This document shows, piece by piece, positions 33,899-43,740 of a stretch of 64,000 nucleotides of DNA. The notes under the pieces were generated by a model. That model did no database searches. It saw only the letters and a list, made by a program, of their open reading frames with translations, and was not told where the DNA came from. Source of the stretch: Flavobacteriales bacterium (lineage in GTDB: Bacteria > Bacteroidota > Bacteroidia > Flavobacteriales_F > PHOS-HE28); NCBI GenBank assembly GCA_024103275.1, contig JAGFIV010000100.1:124001-188000 (forward strand), in the 5' to 3' direction. Numbering within the stretch: the stretch's first letter is position 1; each line of letters starts with the position of its first letter. A program made the translations under genes and the position numbers.

Positions 33899-36118
33899 TC
33901 AGTGGTCCACGCGTTCCACGCGCTTCACCTCCGGCACGCCGCGCAGTTTCTCCACCAAGGCATGCAGGTGTTCGGCATCATGGACGTAGGCCATCACCTT
34001 GCCCTCGAAGATGCCGTCCTTGCTCTCGAAGCTGATGCTGCGCATGTTCACGTTGTTCTCCTGGCTGATGATGGTGGTGATGCGGTTCACCAACCCCACG
34101 GCATCGATGCCGCTGAACTGGATGCCCGCCAGGAACTCCACGCTGTCCTTGCCGGTCCAGCGCGCCTTGACGATGCGCATGGCAAAGTTGCTCATCAGCT
34201 GCACCGCATTGGGACAGTTCACCCGATGGATGCGGATGCCTTCCGGGGTGATGAAGCCGAAGACGTCGTCGCCCGGGATGGGGTGGCAGCACGGTGAGAG
34301 CTGGTAGTTCATGCTCTGCACATCATCGCCGATGGTGAAGGTGCCGCCTTTCGACCCGCGTATTTCGGAGACGATCTCCTCCAAGGGCCGTTCGTCCGTG
34401 GCGCGCACGCCTTTGGGCAGGATGAGGCGGCCGTTCTTCACCGGCGGCTGGGGCATGGCCTGCAGGTCGTGGCGCCCGCGGGCGATCTTCCAGTAGAGGT
34501 CCGTGGGGGAGGTGGCCAGGAAATGCTCCACCAGCGTGTTGATGTTGGCCTCGTTCATCTTGGCGCCCCAGGTGCGCAGCATGCGATGCACCGTCTCGCG
34601 GCCCACGCTGGCCAGCTTGCGCTTCTGTTCGCGCAGCGCCTGCTTGATCTTGTGGCGCGCACGTGCCGTCACCACGTAGTTCAGCCACTCCTCCTTCGGC
34701 TGTTGCTTGCGGCTGGTGATCACCTCCACCTGGTCGCCGTTGCGCAGCACATGGCTCATCGCCACCAGTTTGTGGTTCACCTTGGCACCGATGCAGTGGC
34801 GCCCGATCTGGCTGTGGATGTCGAAGGCGAAATCCAAGGCCGTGGACCCCATGGGCAAGGAGCGCATCTCCCCCTTCGGGGTGAAGGCCATGATGACGTC
34901 GGTGAAGAGGTTGAACTTGAAGTCCTGCACGAAGTCCAAGGCATTGGTGCCCGGGTCGCTCAGCATCTCGCGGATCTTGTTCAGCATGCCATCCATGGCC
35001 TGCACGTGCTCCTCTTCGCCCTTGTACCGGTAGTGGGCCGCCAGGCCCATCTCGGCCACCTGGTCCATGCGGCGGCTGCGGATCTGCACCTCCACCCATT
35101 TGCCGCCGGGGCTCATCACCGTGGTGTGCAGGCTCTCGTAGCCATTGGCCTTGGGCATGCTGATCCAGTCGCGCAGCCGGTCCGGGCTCGGCTGGTAGAA
35201 GTCCGTCACGATGGAATACACCTTCCAGCAGTCCGCCTTCTCCAGCTCGGGCTTGCTGTCCACGATGATCCGGATGGCGAACAGGTCGTACACCTCCTCG
35301 AAGGTGACGTGCTTGGTCTGCATCTTCTGCCAGATGCTGTAGATGCTCTTGGGCCGCCCCTTGATCTCGAAGTCGAAGTTTTCCTTTTCCAGCGCCTGGC
35401 GGATGGGCAGGATGAAGCGGCTGATGAAGCGCTTGCGCACGGATTCCCCCTTCTTCAGGCGGTGCTCGATGTCGTGGTACACCTCGGGCTCCTTCGCCCG
35501 CAGCGACAGGTCCTCCAGCTCGCTCTTGATGCTGTACAGGCCCAGGCGATGGGCCAGGGGCGCGTAGAGGAAGAGCGTCTCGCTGGCGATCTTCAGCTGC
35601 TTCTCGCGCGACATGCTTTCCAGCGTGCGCATGTTGTGCAGGCGGTCCGCCAGCTTGATCAGGATCACCCGCACGTCCTGCGCCAGGGTGAGCAGGATCT
35701 TGCGGAAGTTTTCCGCCTGCATGCTGTCCGTGTGCCAGTTCACCCCGCTGATCTTGGTGAGCCCGTCGATGATGGTGGCCACCGTGTCGCCGAAGAGATC
35801 GCGCACATCCTCCAGCGTGAGGTCGGTGTCCTCCACGGTGTCATGCAGCAGGGCGGCCACCAGGCTGGTGACGCCCAGGCCGATCTCCTCGGCGCAGATG
35901 CGTGCCACGGCGATGGGGTGGTAGATGTAGGGCTCACCGCTCTTGCGGCGCTGGTCCTTGTGTGCCTCCAGCGCGATGTTGAACGCCTTGCGGATCAACC
36001 GCGTGTTTTCCGGCGTGCGTTCGCCCTGCATGGACCGCAGCAGGCCGCGGTAGCGCCGAAGGATCTGCTCTTTCTCTTCCTCCAGGTCGATGGTCCCGGT
36101 GTCCACTGGTTGTGCCAT
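33899..36118 (-). CDS. RelA/SpoT-family bifunctional (p)ppGpp synthetase/hydrolase
   Basis: 739 residues from the ATG at 36118; the frame runs further upstream but the extension is not family-like and a -7 box (36124-36131) abuts this start. The HD hydrolase part has HDTVEDTD and KLADRLHNMRTL; the synthetase part has GRPKSIYSIWQKM and YDLFAIRIIV; the C-terminal half contains TGS (FTPKGEMRSLPMGSTALDFA), zinc-finger Cys (SPCCHPIPGDDVFGF) and an ACT/RRM end. Intact HD motifs suggest both synthesis and hydrolysis of (p)ppGpp, the single long Rel of Bacteroidota. Confidence 0.96.
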   Translation of the reverse strand: MAQPVDTGTIDLEEEKEQILRRYRGLLRSMQGERTPENTRLIRKAFNIALEAHKDQRRKSGEPYIYHPIAVARICAEEIGLGVTSLVAALLHDTVEDTDLTLEDVRDLFGDTVATIIDGLTKISGVNWHTDSMQAENFRKILLTLAQDVRVILIKLADRLHNMRTLESMSREKQLKIASETLFLYAPLAHRLGLYSIKSELEDLSLRAKEPEVYHDIEHRLKKGESVRKRFISRFILPIRQALEKENFDFEIKGRPKSIYSIWQKMQTKHVTFEEVYDLFAIRIIVDSKPELEKADCWKVYSIVTDFYQPSPDRLRDWISMPKANGYESLHTTVMSPGGKWVEVQIRSRRMDQVAEMGLAAHYRYKGEEEHVQAMDGMLNKIREMLSDPGTNALDFVQDFKFNLFTDVIMAFTPKGEMRSLPMGSTALDFAFDIHSQIGRHCIGAKVNHKLVAMSHVLRNGDQVEVITSRKQQPKEEWLNYVVTARARHKIKQALREQKRKLASVGRETVHRMLRTWGAKMNEANINTLVEHFLATSPTDLYWKIARGRHDLQAMPQPPVKNGRLILPKGVRATDERPLEEIVSEIRGSKGGTFTIGDDVQSMNYQLSPCCHPIPGDDVFGFITPEGIRIHRVNCPNAVQLMSNFAMRIVKARWTGKDSVEFLAGIQFSGIDAVGLVNRITTIISQENNVNMRSISFESKDGIFEGKVMAYVHDAEHLHALVEKLRGVPEVKRVERVDH

Positions 36119-36123
36119 TGTCC

Positions 36124-36131
36124 CAAAAATA
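36124..36131 (-). promoter_or_regulatory. -7 box TATTTTTG upstream of rel
   Basis: Minus-strand TATTTTTG, a full consensus match, lies 5 bases before the rel ATG at 36118. Confidence 0.55.
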
Positions 36132-36280
36132 CGTGTTGGCGGTGAGCCAGGGGGGCCAAGCGCCCCGTGGGCCGGGCCTGCGGCACCTGCTTGCCGGTGG
36201 CCGCAAAGATCCTCGGTTGCATGCCCGCCTGCTCGCACCAAGGCCGCGCCCCGCCTGTTTTTACCCGCTATGGCCCCGGC

Positions 36281-37567
36281 TCATTCCCTTGCGGGCAAGA
36301 TCTCGCCGCGCACCTCGCCAAAGCCGATGCGAAGCCCGTCACGCTCCGCATGGCCGCGGATCACCACGGTGTCGCCATCCTCCAGGAACCGCCGCTCACC
36401 GCCGTCGCCGAGCTTCAGCGGCTTGGTGCCGCGCCAGGTGAGCTCCAGCAGGCTGCCGTAGCTGCCGGGGTCGGGGCCGCTGATGGTGCCGCTGGCCATC
36501 ACGTCGCCGGCCCGCACGTTGCACCCGTTCACCGTGTGGTGGGCCAGCTGCTGGGCCATGTTCCAGTACAGGTACTTGAAGTTGGTCCGGCAGATCACGG
36601 TCTCGGTGCCGTTCTTGGGGATCAGGCCCGCCTCCAGCCGGATGTCGAAGCTGTGCCGTCCCGGTATCCGCAGGTAGGGCAGGGGCTCGGGGTCCTGCCG
36701 GGGCCCGTCGGTGCGGAACGGTTCCAGCGCATCCAGCGTGACCACCCAAGGGCTCATGCTGCTGCCGAAATTCTTGCCCAGGAAGGGGCCCAGCGGCACA
36801 TATTCCCAGCTCTGGATGTCGCGGGCGCTCCAGTCGTTGAACAGCACCATGCCGAAGATGTGGTCCTCGGCCTCCTCCACGCCGATGTGCTGGCCCAGCG
36901 GCTTGCCCTGGAAGGTGATGAACGCGGTCTCCAGCTCGATGTCCAGTTGGCGGCTGGGGCCGAACACGGGCGGGGCCTCCCGGTCGGGGCGCATCTGGCC
37001 CATGGGGCGCTGGATGGCGGTGCCGCTGACCACGATGGAGGAGGAGCGGCCATGGTAGCCCACGGGCAGGTGCAGCCAGTTGGGCATCAAGGCGTTTTCC
37101 GGCCCGCGGAACATGATGCCCACGTTGGTGGCGTGCTCGCGGCTGCTGTAGAAGTCGGTGTAGTCACCGATGCTGACCGGCAAGTGCATGGTCACCTCGG
37201 AGACGGGCAGCAGGGCCTCGCGGACCGTGGTGGTCCGTTCCTTCAGGAAGGGCTGGTCCGAGCGGAACAGCCCGATGAGGTGCCCGCGCAGGTGGCGCAG
37301 CCCCGTTTTGCCCGCCGCCATCAGCGGGTTCAGCGTGGGGGCCTCCAGCGCGGCCGGGTCCACCCCGATGCCGTTGAGCAGGCCGGCCTTTGCCAACACG
37401 TGCAGGTCGATCACCTGGTCGCCGATGCGTGTGCAGGGGCGGGGCTGCCGGTCGCCGGTGCTGAAGATGCCGAACGGGATGTTCTGGATGGGAAAGTCGC
37501 TCCCCTGCGGGACTTCGACCCAGGAACGCAGGGCTGCATATTCCCGGGGGTCATGTGGAATGCTCAT
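36281..37567 (-). CDS. fahA: fumarylacetoacetase
   Basis: 428 residues from MSIPHDPREY at 37567, the eukaryotic-type length. The conserved block DFYSSREHATNVGIMFRG with catalytic His (EHATN), the NALMPNWLHLPVGYHGRSSS strand, metal-ligand Glu in DIELETAF, and GDVMASGTISGPDP match the family. It hydrolyses fumarylacetoacetate to fumarate and acetoacetate, the last step of tyrosine degradation. No other tyrosine-pathway gene is next to it. A GACCTTTG box lies 4 bases before the start. Confidence 0.95.
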   Translation of the reverse strand: MSIPHDPREYAALRSWVEVPQGSDFPIQNIPFGIFSTGDRQPRPCTRIGDQVIDLHVLAKAGLLNGIGVDPAALEAPTLNPLMAAGKTGLRHLRGHLIGLFRSDQPFLKERTTTVREALLPVSEVTMHLPVSIGDYTDFYSSREHATNVGIMFRGPENALMPNWLHLPVGYHGRSSSIVVSGTAIQRPMGQMRPDREAPPVFGPSRQLDIELETAFITFQGKPLGQHIGVEEAEDHIFGMVLFNDWSARDIQSWEYVPLGPFLGKNFGSSMSPWVVTLDALEPFRTDGPRQDPEPLPYLRIPGRHSFDIRLEAGLIPKNGTETVICRTNFKYLYWNMAQQLAHHTVNGCNVRAGDVMASGTISGPDPGSYGSLLELTWRGTKPLKLGDGGERRFLEDGDTVVIRGHAERDGLRIGFGEVRGEILPARE

Positions 37568-37789
37568 GGCGCAAAGGTCAGGGGAAAGCGGAAAACCGGG
37601 ATCGAGGACCGGGAGGGAAGGACGGCCCGTGCAAGGGGAAGCATCGGATGGCCGCTGCCCGTGGCCGCGTTGCGCACCGCCAACCATCCGTTCCCCGGCC
37701 CTCGGACATGGGCAACCGCGTGGCCTGGTGTGCGTCACGCACGGGGGCACCTCGGGCATTCCGGTGGTGCGGCGTGGCCGGTGATGCGA

Positions 37790-39388
37790 TCACCGCACGG
37801 CGTCCACGCGGTAGGCGATGATGGTCTTGTGGTGCGAGCGGCTGAGCGTCCACGGCAACTTGCCGTAGCTGGAAGTGTACATCCCGGCGAATTGTTCCAC
37901 GTTGAAGAACGTAGGGCACGACGGTGCCTCGTCCCAGCGGGCCACCTGCTCGATCTCCAGTCCGTAGGCGATCGGCTGGGCGTCGATGTCCAGCGGCAAC
38001 ACCAGGATATCGCCGGGCCGCACGGCGCTGGTGTTGGTGCTGTAGGTGGCCATGCCGGCCTCCCGGGCGTACCACAGCCATCCCCAGTGGCCCAGGCTCC
38101 ACACGGTACCCTTCGTTTGGTGCGCCATCTGCCGGGCGATGGGGGCGGCATGCCGCCGGAAGAAATCGGCGTAGGCCTTGTCTGAAACGGTGAGCAGCAC
38201 GCCCAGGATGGCGGTGGTGCCCACGGCGAGCACCCTGCCCGACGGAAGGAGGCGGTCCAGTGCGGGCGCGATCAGCAGCAGCAACGGCGGGAGCACCAGC
38301 AGGACATGCCGCGTGGCCATCATGGGCGAAAAAAGCGTGACGAACAGCGCCAGTCCCAGGGCCCAGGCGGCCAGGACCCAGGCTTCGGCCGTGTGCGCGG
38401 CCACGCTGCGGGGCAGGTAGCGGATGGCCAGCACCATCAACAGCACGCCGTTCAGCGTGAACAGGATGCGGAGCACCTGGTCGGACCCCGTTTCGGTGAT
38501 CCATCCGAGGTATACGGCGGCGGTGAAGACCGCGGCCATCAGGATTGCGGCCCACCAGCCGCGCACCAGGTTGGTGGGCGAGGGGCGGCGGAAAGCCCCC
38601 AGGAAGGCCGGGGTGAACGGCGATACCGCCCCCAAGGCGGTGAACAGCGCCAGGTTGCGCACGAAGATCCCGCGGACGGACCCGTCGCCGCCCTGCCGGT
38701 CCAGCAGGTGGATGCCCCCGTATTCATGCAGGTTCCATGCGGACCAGGCGGCAAGCACCGCCACCGGCAACAGGACCATGGGCAGGGAGCGCCATTCGCG
38801 GCGCAGCACGAGCGCCAGGACGAACACGGGCAGCAGGGGCAGGGCGGTGTATTTGATCATCAGGGCGCCGGACAAGGCCAAGGCCGCCCCGGCATGGCGC
38901 CATCCGGGCGAACCTTGGCCCGGCACCAGCAGGAATACCGCGAACAGCAGGATCATCGCCAGCAGCGGCACGTCGGTCATCAGGCCCTGGTTGACCATCA
39001 AGGCCGGGCAGCAGCCCAGCAGCACGGTCAGCAGCAAGGCGTGGCGCGGGGCGCGGTGGCGCGCCAGCCGGTACATGCACAGCAAGGCCAGCAAGGTGAA
39101 GAGCGATCGCATGAGGTGCATGGGCACCTCGCGATAGCCGAAGAAATGGCCAGTGAGCGCCACCAGGTAGAAGAAGCCCGGCGGCTGGTTGAATTCGTGG
39201 ATGGTCCCGGGGTCATGCGCCCAATGCACCGGCCCGCTCATGGGGGTCGCGGGGTGGTGCTCGATCCATTGCGCCGCCTGCAGGTGGAAGGTGTCGTCGA
39301 TGTGGAACGCCTTGTCCAGGTCCAGCGCGGTGATGCCCAGCCAGAGCAGCAGGACGATCAGGACGGGACGGGTGCGCAAGGTGCCCAT
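37790..39388 (-). CDS. GT39-like membrane glycosyltransferase A
   Basis: 532 residues, about ten or more hydrophobic segments spread along the chain. N-terminal acidic motif FHIDDTFHL sits in the first periplasmic loop as in GT-C fold enzymes (ArnT/PMT), which use polyprenyl-phosphate sugars; FNQPPGFFYL is the second loop motif. A soluble C-terminal region ends with KTIIAYRVDAV. It is closely similar to the gene at 39516-41111, clearly a tandem duplicate. It opens the minus-strand polysaccharide region. Confidence 0.85.
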   Translation of the reverse strand: MGTLRTRPVLIVLLLWLGITALDLDKAFHIDDTFHLQAAQWIEHHPATPMSGPVHWAHDPGTIHEFNQPPGFFYLVALTGHFFGYREVPMHLMRSLFTLLALLCMYRLARHRAPRHALLLTVLLGCCPALMVNQGLMTDVPLLAMILLFAVFLLVPGQGSPGWRHAGAALALSGALMIKYTALPLLPVFVLALVLRREWRSLPMVLLPVAVLAAWSAWNLHEYGGIHLLDRQGGDGSVRGIFVRNLALFTALGAVSPFTPAFLGAFRRPSPTNLVRGWWAAILMAAVFTAAVYLGWITETGSDQVLRILFTLNGVLLMVLAIRYLPRSVAAHTAEAWVLAAWALGLALFVTLFSPMMATRHVLLVLPPLLLLIAPALDRLLPSGRVLAVGTTAILGVLLTVSDKAYADFFRRHAAPIARQMAHQTKGTVWSLGHWGWLWYAREAGMATYSTNTSAVRPGDILVLPLDIDAQPIAYGLEIEQVARWDEAPSCPTFFNVEQFAGMYTSSYGKLPWTLSRSHHKTIIAYRVDAVR

Positions 39389-39515
39389 GCAAAACGATGT
39401 CAGCGGCGTAGCTTGGCAAGCATCCGACCGGCCCTCGAACGTACACCATGGCTGGCGGGTTTACAAAGGCCCGGCCTGCGGCGGTCCGTCAGGGTACGCC
39501 GGGGAGGCGTCCCTT

Positions 39516-41111
39516 CTATCCGGTGCGGGCCACCCGGTAGGCGATGATGGTCTTGTGGTGCGTCCGCGTCAGCCGCCAAGGCATGGCGCCGGTGCCGTAG
39601 CTGGAGGTGTACATGTTGGCGAACTGTTCCACGTTGAAGAACGTGGCCGGGCCGGGGGGCTCGTCCCACTTGGCGATGGGCTCCAACACGAGGCCCGGTG
39701 CCAACGGCTGTACGTCGATGTCCTGCGGGATCACCACGATATCGCCCACGGCCACCGGGCTGGTGGTGGTGCCATACACGGCCATCCCCGCCTGCTCGGC
39801 ATACCATTGCCAGCCCCAATGCCCCACGCTCCATACGGTGCCCGGCGTGGCCGCATGCATCTCCCGGGCCACGATGGGGGCCTGTTGGCGGAAGAAGTCC
39901 GCGTAGACCTTGTCCGAGATGGTGAGCAGCACGCCCAGGAGGCCGGTGGATGCCAGTGCCAGTGCCTTGGCCGTCCGGTTGATGCGGTCCAGCGCGGGGG
40001 CGATCAACAGCAGCACCGGCACCAGGGTGGGCAGCAGGTAGCGGGTGGCCATCTGCGGGGAAAAAAGCACCAGGAACAGCGCCATGCCGAAGGCCCATGC
40101 CGCCAGCGTCCAGGTCTCGGCCGTGGCCGTGCCGATGGAACGCGGCAAGAAGCGTACGGCATAGCCCAGCATCAGCAGCCCGTTGATGAAGAAAAGATTG
40201 CGCAACACCTGGTTCACCGGGGCCTCCGCCAGATGCCCCGAGGCGGTGAGCAGCACCGCCACCGCCGCCACGGCAAGGCCGACGGCCCAGGCGGGCGCGA
40301 TCCATCGGCCCGGGTTGCGGAAGAATGCACCCAGGAAGGCCGGCGAGAACGGGGCGACGGCGCCCAGGGCCACCACGAAGGCCAGGTTGCGCTCCACGAT
40401 GTCGGCAAGGGCCGAATGGCCGCCATTGCGGTCGAGCAGGTGTACGCCACCGTATTCATGCAGGTTGATGGCTGACCAGATGGCCAGCGCCGCCACCGGG
40501 ATCAAGGCCGTGGCGATGTACCGCCATTCGCGCCGAAGCACCATCCACAGGATGAACACCACCCACATCGGCAGGGCGCTGTATTTGATCAGCAGGGCAG
40601 CCGATAGCGCCAGCCCGGCCAGCACATGGCGCCAGCCCGCGGGCAGCCGCCCCGGCACCAGCAGGAAAACGGCGAACAGCAGGAGCATCGCCAGCAGCGG
40701 CACATCGGTCATCAATCCTTGGTTCACCATGTAGGCCGGGCACAGGGCGAAGAGCGCGGTGAGCAGCAGCGCGTGGCGCGGTGCGCGGTGCAGGGCCAGG
40801 CGGTACATGCAGAGCAGCGCCAGCAGCGTGAACAGCGAGCGCATCAGGTGCAGCGGACCTTCGTGGAAGCCGGTGAATCGGGCCGTGAGCGCCACCAGGT
40901 AAAAGAAGCCCGGCGGCTGGTTGAAATGGTGCATCGGCTCGGGGTCCGCGATCCAGTTCACCTGGCCGCCCAAGGGTGCCCCGGGATGCTGCTCCAGCCA
41001 TTGCGCCGCCTTCAGGTGGAAGGTGTCGTCGATGTGGAACGCCTTGTTGTAGTCCAAGGCCGTGATGCCCAGCCAGAGCAGCAGGATGGTCACCAGCGAT
41101 CGGGAGCTCAT
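39516..41111 (-). CDS. GT39-like membrane glycosyltransferase B, paralogue of the neighbour
   Basis: 531 residues from the ATG at 41111 (other starts at 41120 and TTG at 41132). It shares with the neighbouring gene the motifs FHIDDTFHL, FNQPPGFFYLVALT and the C-terminal KTIIAYRV, and has a similar membrane profile. GT-C fold; the donor is likely a lipid-linked sugar and the acceptor unknown. A TATCTTGG -7 box (41129-41136 on the minus strand) lies upstream. Confidence 0.85.
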   Translation of the reverse strand: MSSRSLVTILLLWLGITALDYNKAFHIDDTFHLKAAQWLEQHPGAPLGGQVNWIADPEPMHHFNQPPGFFYLVALTARFTGFHEGPLHLMRSLFTLLALLCMYRLALHRAPRHALLLTALFALCPAYMVNQGLMTDVPLLAMLLLFAVFLLVPGRLPAGWRHVLAGLALSAALLIKYSALPMWVVFILWMVLRREWRYIATALIPVAALAIWSAINLHEYGGVHLLDRNGGHSALADIVERNLAFVVALGAVAPFSPAFLGAFFRNPGRWIAPAWAVGLAVAAVAVLLTASGHLAEAPVNQVLRNLFFINGLLMLGYAVRFLPRSIGTATAETWTLAAWAFGMALFLVLFSPQMATRYLLPTLVPVLLLIAPALDRINRTAKALALASTGLLGVLLTISDKVYADFFRQQAPIVAREMHAATPGTVWSVGHWGWQWYAEQAGMAVYGTTTSPVAVGDIVVIPQDIDVQPLAPGLVLEPIAKWDEPPGPATFFNVEQFANMYTSSYGTGAMPWRLTRTHHKTIIAYRVARTG

Positions 41112-41191
41112 GGCGGACATGGACCGGGCCAAGATAGCGGTTCAGCCGGGCCGCTGGCAGGCGTGGCGGGCGGGCGTGGCGGTGCTCATCC

Positions 41192-42043
41192 CTACGGCCG
41201 CGACTTGCCGAGCAGCACGCCCAGCACCACGTTTTCCTGCACGAACCAGAAATGCTGGCGCGCGCGGTCCTGTCCCTGCCCGGTGGTGAGCACGTCGGGC
41301 AGGTTGATGAAGCCGGCGCGGGCGTTGACGCGCAGGAAAAGCCGGTCGTGGAACAGGGCGAACAGGCCGAGCTGCGCCCCCAGCCCGTATCCGGCCAGGT
41401 GGAAGCGGTTGTTGAGCCCCTCGCCCAGCAGGCGGACGTCCGTGCGGGGGATCACCGGGCCTGCCAGGATCCCTTCGGTGAAATACAAGGCATGCCGCCC
41501 GTTGCTGCTGGCCCACAGGCGCGAGTAGTGGTCCAGGTCCACGCTGAGCAGGTTCAGCCCGTCGGTGTGTTCGTAGGTCAGGAAATCGGGCGTCAGTTCC
41601 ACGTCGTTGAGGTCCATACCCGGACCGCCGCCACCCGGCAATTCCTGGCCGATGTGCCCCGATGCCCGCACCCGCTGGCCGCCCTGCACCACGTATTTCA
41701 TGTGGTCCAGCCCCAGGGAAAGGCTCCAGTGCCCGTTCACGAACCAGCCCGCCCTGTAGTTGTATTGCGGGATCCAGATGTTGGCCGGCTTGAAGTAGTT
41801 GGACAGGGTGAAGGCCTCCGGCTTGTCCTTGGCGGCCACATCGTACAGGGTGAAATCGTGGCCGGTCCCTTGGAAATGGATGTCGCTGCGGGTGAACTGG
41901 GCCCGGTTGTATCCCCAATACAGGAACACGCGGTGCCGCAGCCGCGGTGCTTCCTGGGCGCGGACCAGTGCAGGCACGGCCGCCGACAGGGCCAAGGCCA
42001 GCAGGGGCCAGGCGCACTTGGCATCAGGACGCGCGAAGGCCAT
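41192..42043 (-). CDS. putative outer-membrane beta-barrel protein
   Basis: 283 residues from the ATG at 42043 (a TTG at 42058 is the upstream alternative). Signal peptide region LLALALSAAVPALVRAQ. The mature part alternates aromatic-edged strands (HRVFLYWGYNRAQF, YNYRAGWFVNGHWSLSLGLDH, LYFTEGILAGP, LFLRVNARAGFINL) ending ...NVVLGVLLGKSRP, consistent with an 8- to 12-strand barrel; lipid or ligand unknown. Identity is low-confidence. Confidence 0.6.
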   Translation of the reverse strand: MAFARPDAKCAWPLLALALSAAVPALVRAQEAPRLRHRVFLYWGYNRAQFTRSDIHFQGTGHDFTLYDVAAKDKPEAFTLSNYFKPANIWIPQYNYRAGWFVNGHWSLSLGLDHMKYVVQGGQRVRASGHIGQELPGGGGPGMDLNDVELTPDFLTYEHTDGLNLLSVDLDHYSRLWASSNGRHALYFTEGILAGPVIPRTDVRLLGEGLNNRFHLAGYGLGAQLGLFALFHDRLFLRVNARAGFINLPDVLTTGQGQDRARQHFWFVQENVVLGVLLGKSRP

Positions 42044-42091
42044 GGGCACACGGGGCAAGGAAAGGCGTTGACGGGAGGAAACGGTTGGCCA

Positions 42092-43402
42092 TCACCAGGC
42101 GAACAAGGGCCGCAGGCGCATCATGCTGTTCACCTGGAAGCGGATGCGGGCCAACTGGGCCTCGTCGTTGCGGTCCTTGATGGCGCCGTCGATCAGCTCC
42201 ACCACCTGCCGGCAGTCGCTCTCATTGAGGCCGCGCGTGGTGACGGCCGGCGAGCCGATGCGGATGCCGCTGGTGGTGAACGGGCTTTCCGTGTCGAAGG
42301 GCACCATGTTCTTGTTCACCGTGATGTCCACCGCGCCCAGCACCGCCTCGGCCTCCTTGCCGGTGAGGCCCTTGCTGCGCATGTCGATCAGCATGCAGTG
42401 GTTGTCGGTGCCGCCGCTCACCACATCGTAGCCCTTTTCCATCAGCGATTGGGCCATGGCCGCGGCATTGGCCCGGATACGCGCGCCATAGACGGCGAAG
42501 CTGGGGTCCAGCGCCTCGCCGAACGCCACGGCCTTGGCGGCGATCACATGCTCCAACGGGCCGCCCTGGGTGCCGGGGAACACCGCCCCGTCCAGGATGC
42601 TGCCCATCATCCGCGGCTTGCCCTTGGGCGTCTTCAGGCCCCACGGGTTCTCGAAGTCCTGCCCCATCATGATCATGCCGCCCCGCGGGCCGCGCAGCGT
42701 CTTGTGCGTGGTGGTGGTCACCACGTGGCAGTGGGGCAGGGGGTCGCGCAGCAGCTTGCCTGCGATCAGGCCCGCAGGGTGCGCGACATCCGCCATCAAC
42801 AGCGCGCCCACCTGGTCGGCGATGGTGCGGAAGGCCGCGTAATCCCAATCCCGGCTGTAGGCGCTGGCCCCGCAGATGATCAGCTTCGGCTTTTCCTTGC
42901 GGGCGATGCCGGCCACCCGGTCCATGTCCACCCGGCCGGTCTCCTTCTCCACGCCGTAAAAGGTGGCGCGGTACAGCTTGCCGCTGAAGTTCACCGGCGA
43001 CCCGTGGGTGAGGTGGCCGCCGTGGCTGAGGTTGAAGCCCAGGATGGTGTCGCCCGGCTGCAGGCAGCCCAGCATCACCGCCGCGTTGGCCTGCGCACCG
43101 CTGTGCGGCTGCACGTTCACCCACGCCGCGCCGAAGAGCTTTTTCGCCCGCTCGATGGCCAGGTTCTCCGCCATGTCCACGAATTCGCAGCCCCCGTAGT
43201 AGCGCTTGCCCGGAAGGCCCTCGGCGTACTTGTTCGTGAGCACGCTGCCCATGGCCTCCATCACTTGGCCGCTCACATAGTTCTCGCTGGCGATCAGCTC
43301 CAGCCCCTTGGTCTGCCGCCAGCGTTCCTGCTCGATGATGTCGAAGATGGCGGCATCGCGTACCAACGTGGATTCCAAGGCTTGTTCAGGGTGCATCTGC
43401 AT
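42092..43402 (-). CDS. glyA: serine hydroxymethyltransferase
   Basis: 436 residues, normal length. It has LIASENYVS near the N terminus, [36 protein letters not shown] and the PLP-binding Lys in [16 protein letters not shown]. It interconverts serine and glycine using tetrahydrofolate, supplying one-carbon units. Minus-strand -7 box TACTTTTG (43416-43423) lies 13 bases upstream. Confidence 0.97.
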   Translation of the reverse strand: MQMHPEQALESTLVRDAAIFDIIEQERWRQTKGLELIASENYVSGQVMEAMGSVLTNKYAEGLPGKRYYGGCEFVDMAENLAIERAKKLFGAAWVNVQPHSGAQANAAVMLGCLQPGDTILGFNLSHGGHLTHGSPVNFSGKLYRATFYGVEKETGRVDMDRVAGIARKEKPKLIICGASAYSRDWDYAAFRTIADQVGALLMADVAHPAGLIAGKLLRDPLPHCHVVTTTTHKTLRGPRGGMIMMGQDFENPWGLKTPKGKPRMMGSILDGAVFPGTQGGPLEHVIAAKAVAFGEALDPSFAVYGARIRANAAAMAQSLMEKGYDVVSGGTDNHCMLIDMRSKGLTGKEAEAVLGAVDITVNKNMVPFDTESPFTTSGIRIGSPAVTTRGLNESDCRQVVELIDGAIKDRNDEAQLARIRFQVNSMMRLRPLFAW

Positions 43403-43415
43403 TCGGATAGGGGCC

Positions 43416-43423
43416 CAAAAGTA
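43416..43423 (-). promoter_or_regulatory. -7 box TACTTTTG upstream of glyA
   Basis: Minus-strand TACTTTTG (plus strand CAAAAGTA) ends 13 bases before the glyA ATG. Confidence 0.55.
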
Positions 43424-43454
43424 GGATGCGGGGACGGGAGCGGGCGGGACGGCC

Positions 43455-43685
43455 CCAGGGCTATCGCGTCTTCATTCATCAACGGTCATGACTTCGGCAA
43501 AGGGGTAGGAACAGCAGGCCCAGCGTGCGTCCCTTGCTCCCCGGACCGCCGCTCGCTTTGGTCCGCCCCCTCGCCCTGGGCCCGCCGTTCGGCGGGCACA
43601 AGGGGGGCGGGATCGCCGCAGGCTGGGCCTGCTGTTCCGGCACATTCCCAGTACTGGCGGGAGAAATTGGACGCGATAGCCCTGG
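43455..43685. mobile_element. MITE-like element, copy 2 (231 bp)
   Basis: Same length, ends and internal hairpin design as the copy at 26676-26906, in the same orientation, with about ten base differences. The core hairpin has a perfect GCCCGCCG/CGGCGGGC stem where copy 1 has a T-G mismatch, so the stem is kept. One base of the 22-bp inner arm is unpaired. No 8-bp flanking duplication is visible at this copy. Confidence 0.78.
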
Positions 43686-43718
43686 GCGGAAGCACCCGGC
43701 CGGGGAAGGCCCGGTGGA

Positions 43719-43726
43719 TATCTTCA
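43719..43726 (+). promoter_or_regulatory. -7 box TATCTTCA upstream of GT gene
   Basis: TATCTTCA ends 14 bases before the ATG at 43741; the surrounding GTGGATA...TTCACCGCCCGC stretch is repeated before the next paralogue at the same distance. Confidence 0.5.
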
Positions 43727-43740
43727 CCGCCCGCGATCCC

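Noticed and set aside
36119-36241. N-terminal extension of the Rel protein
   Set aside because: The -7 box TATTTTTG sits at 36124-36131 and the extra residues do not resemble Rel proteins.
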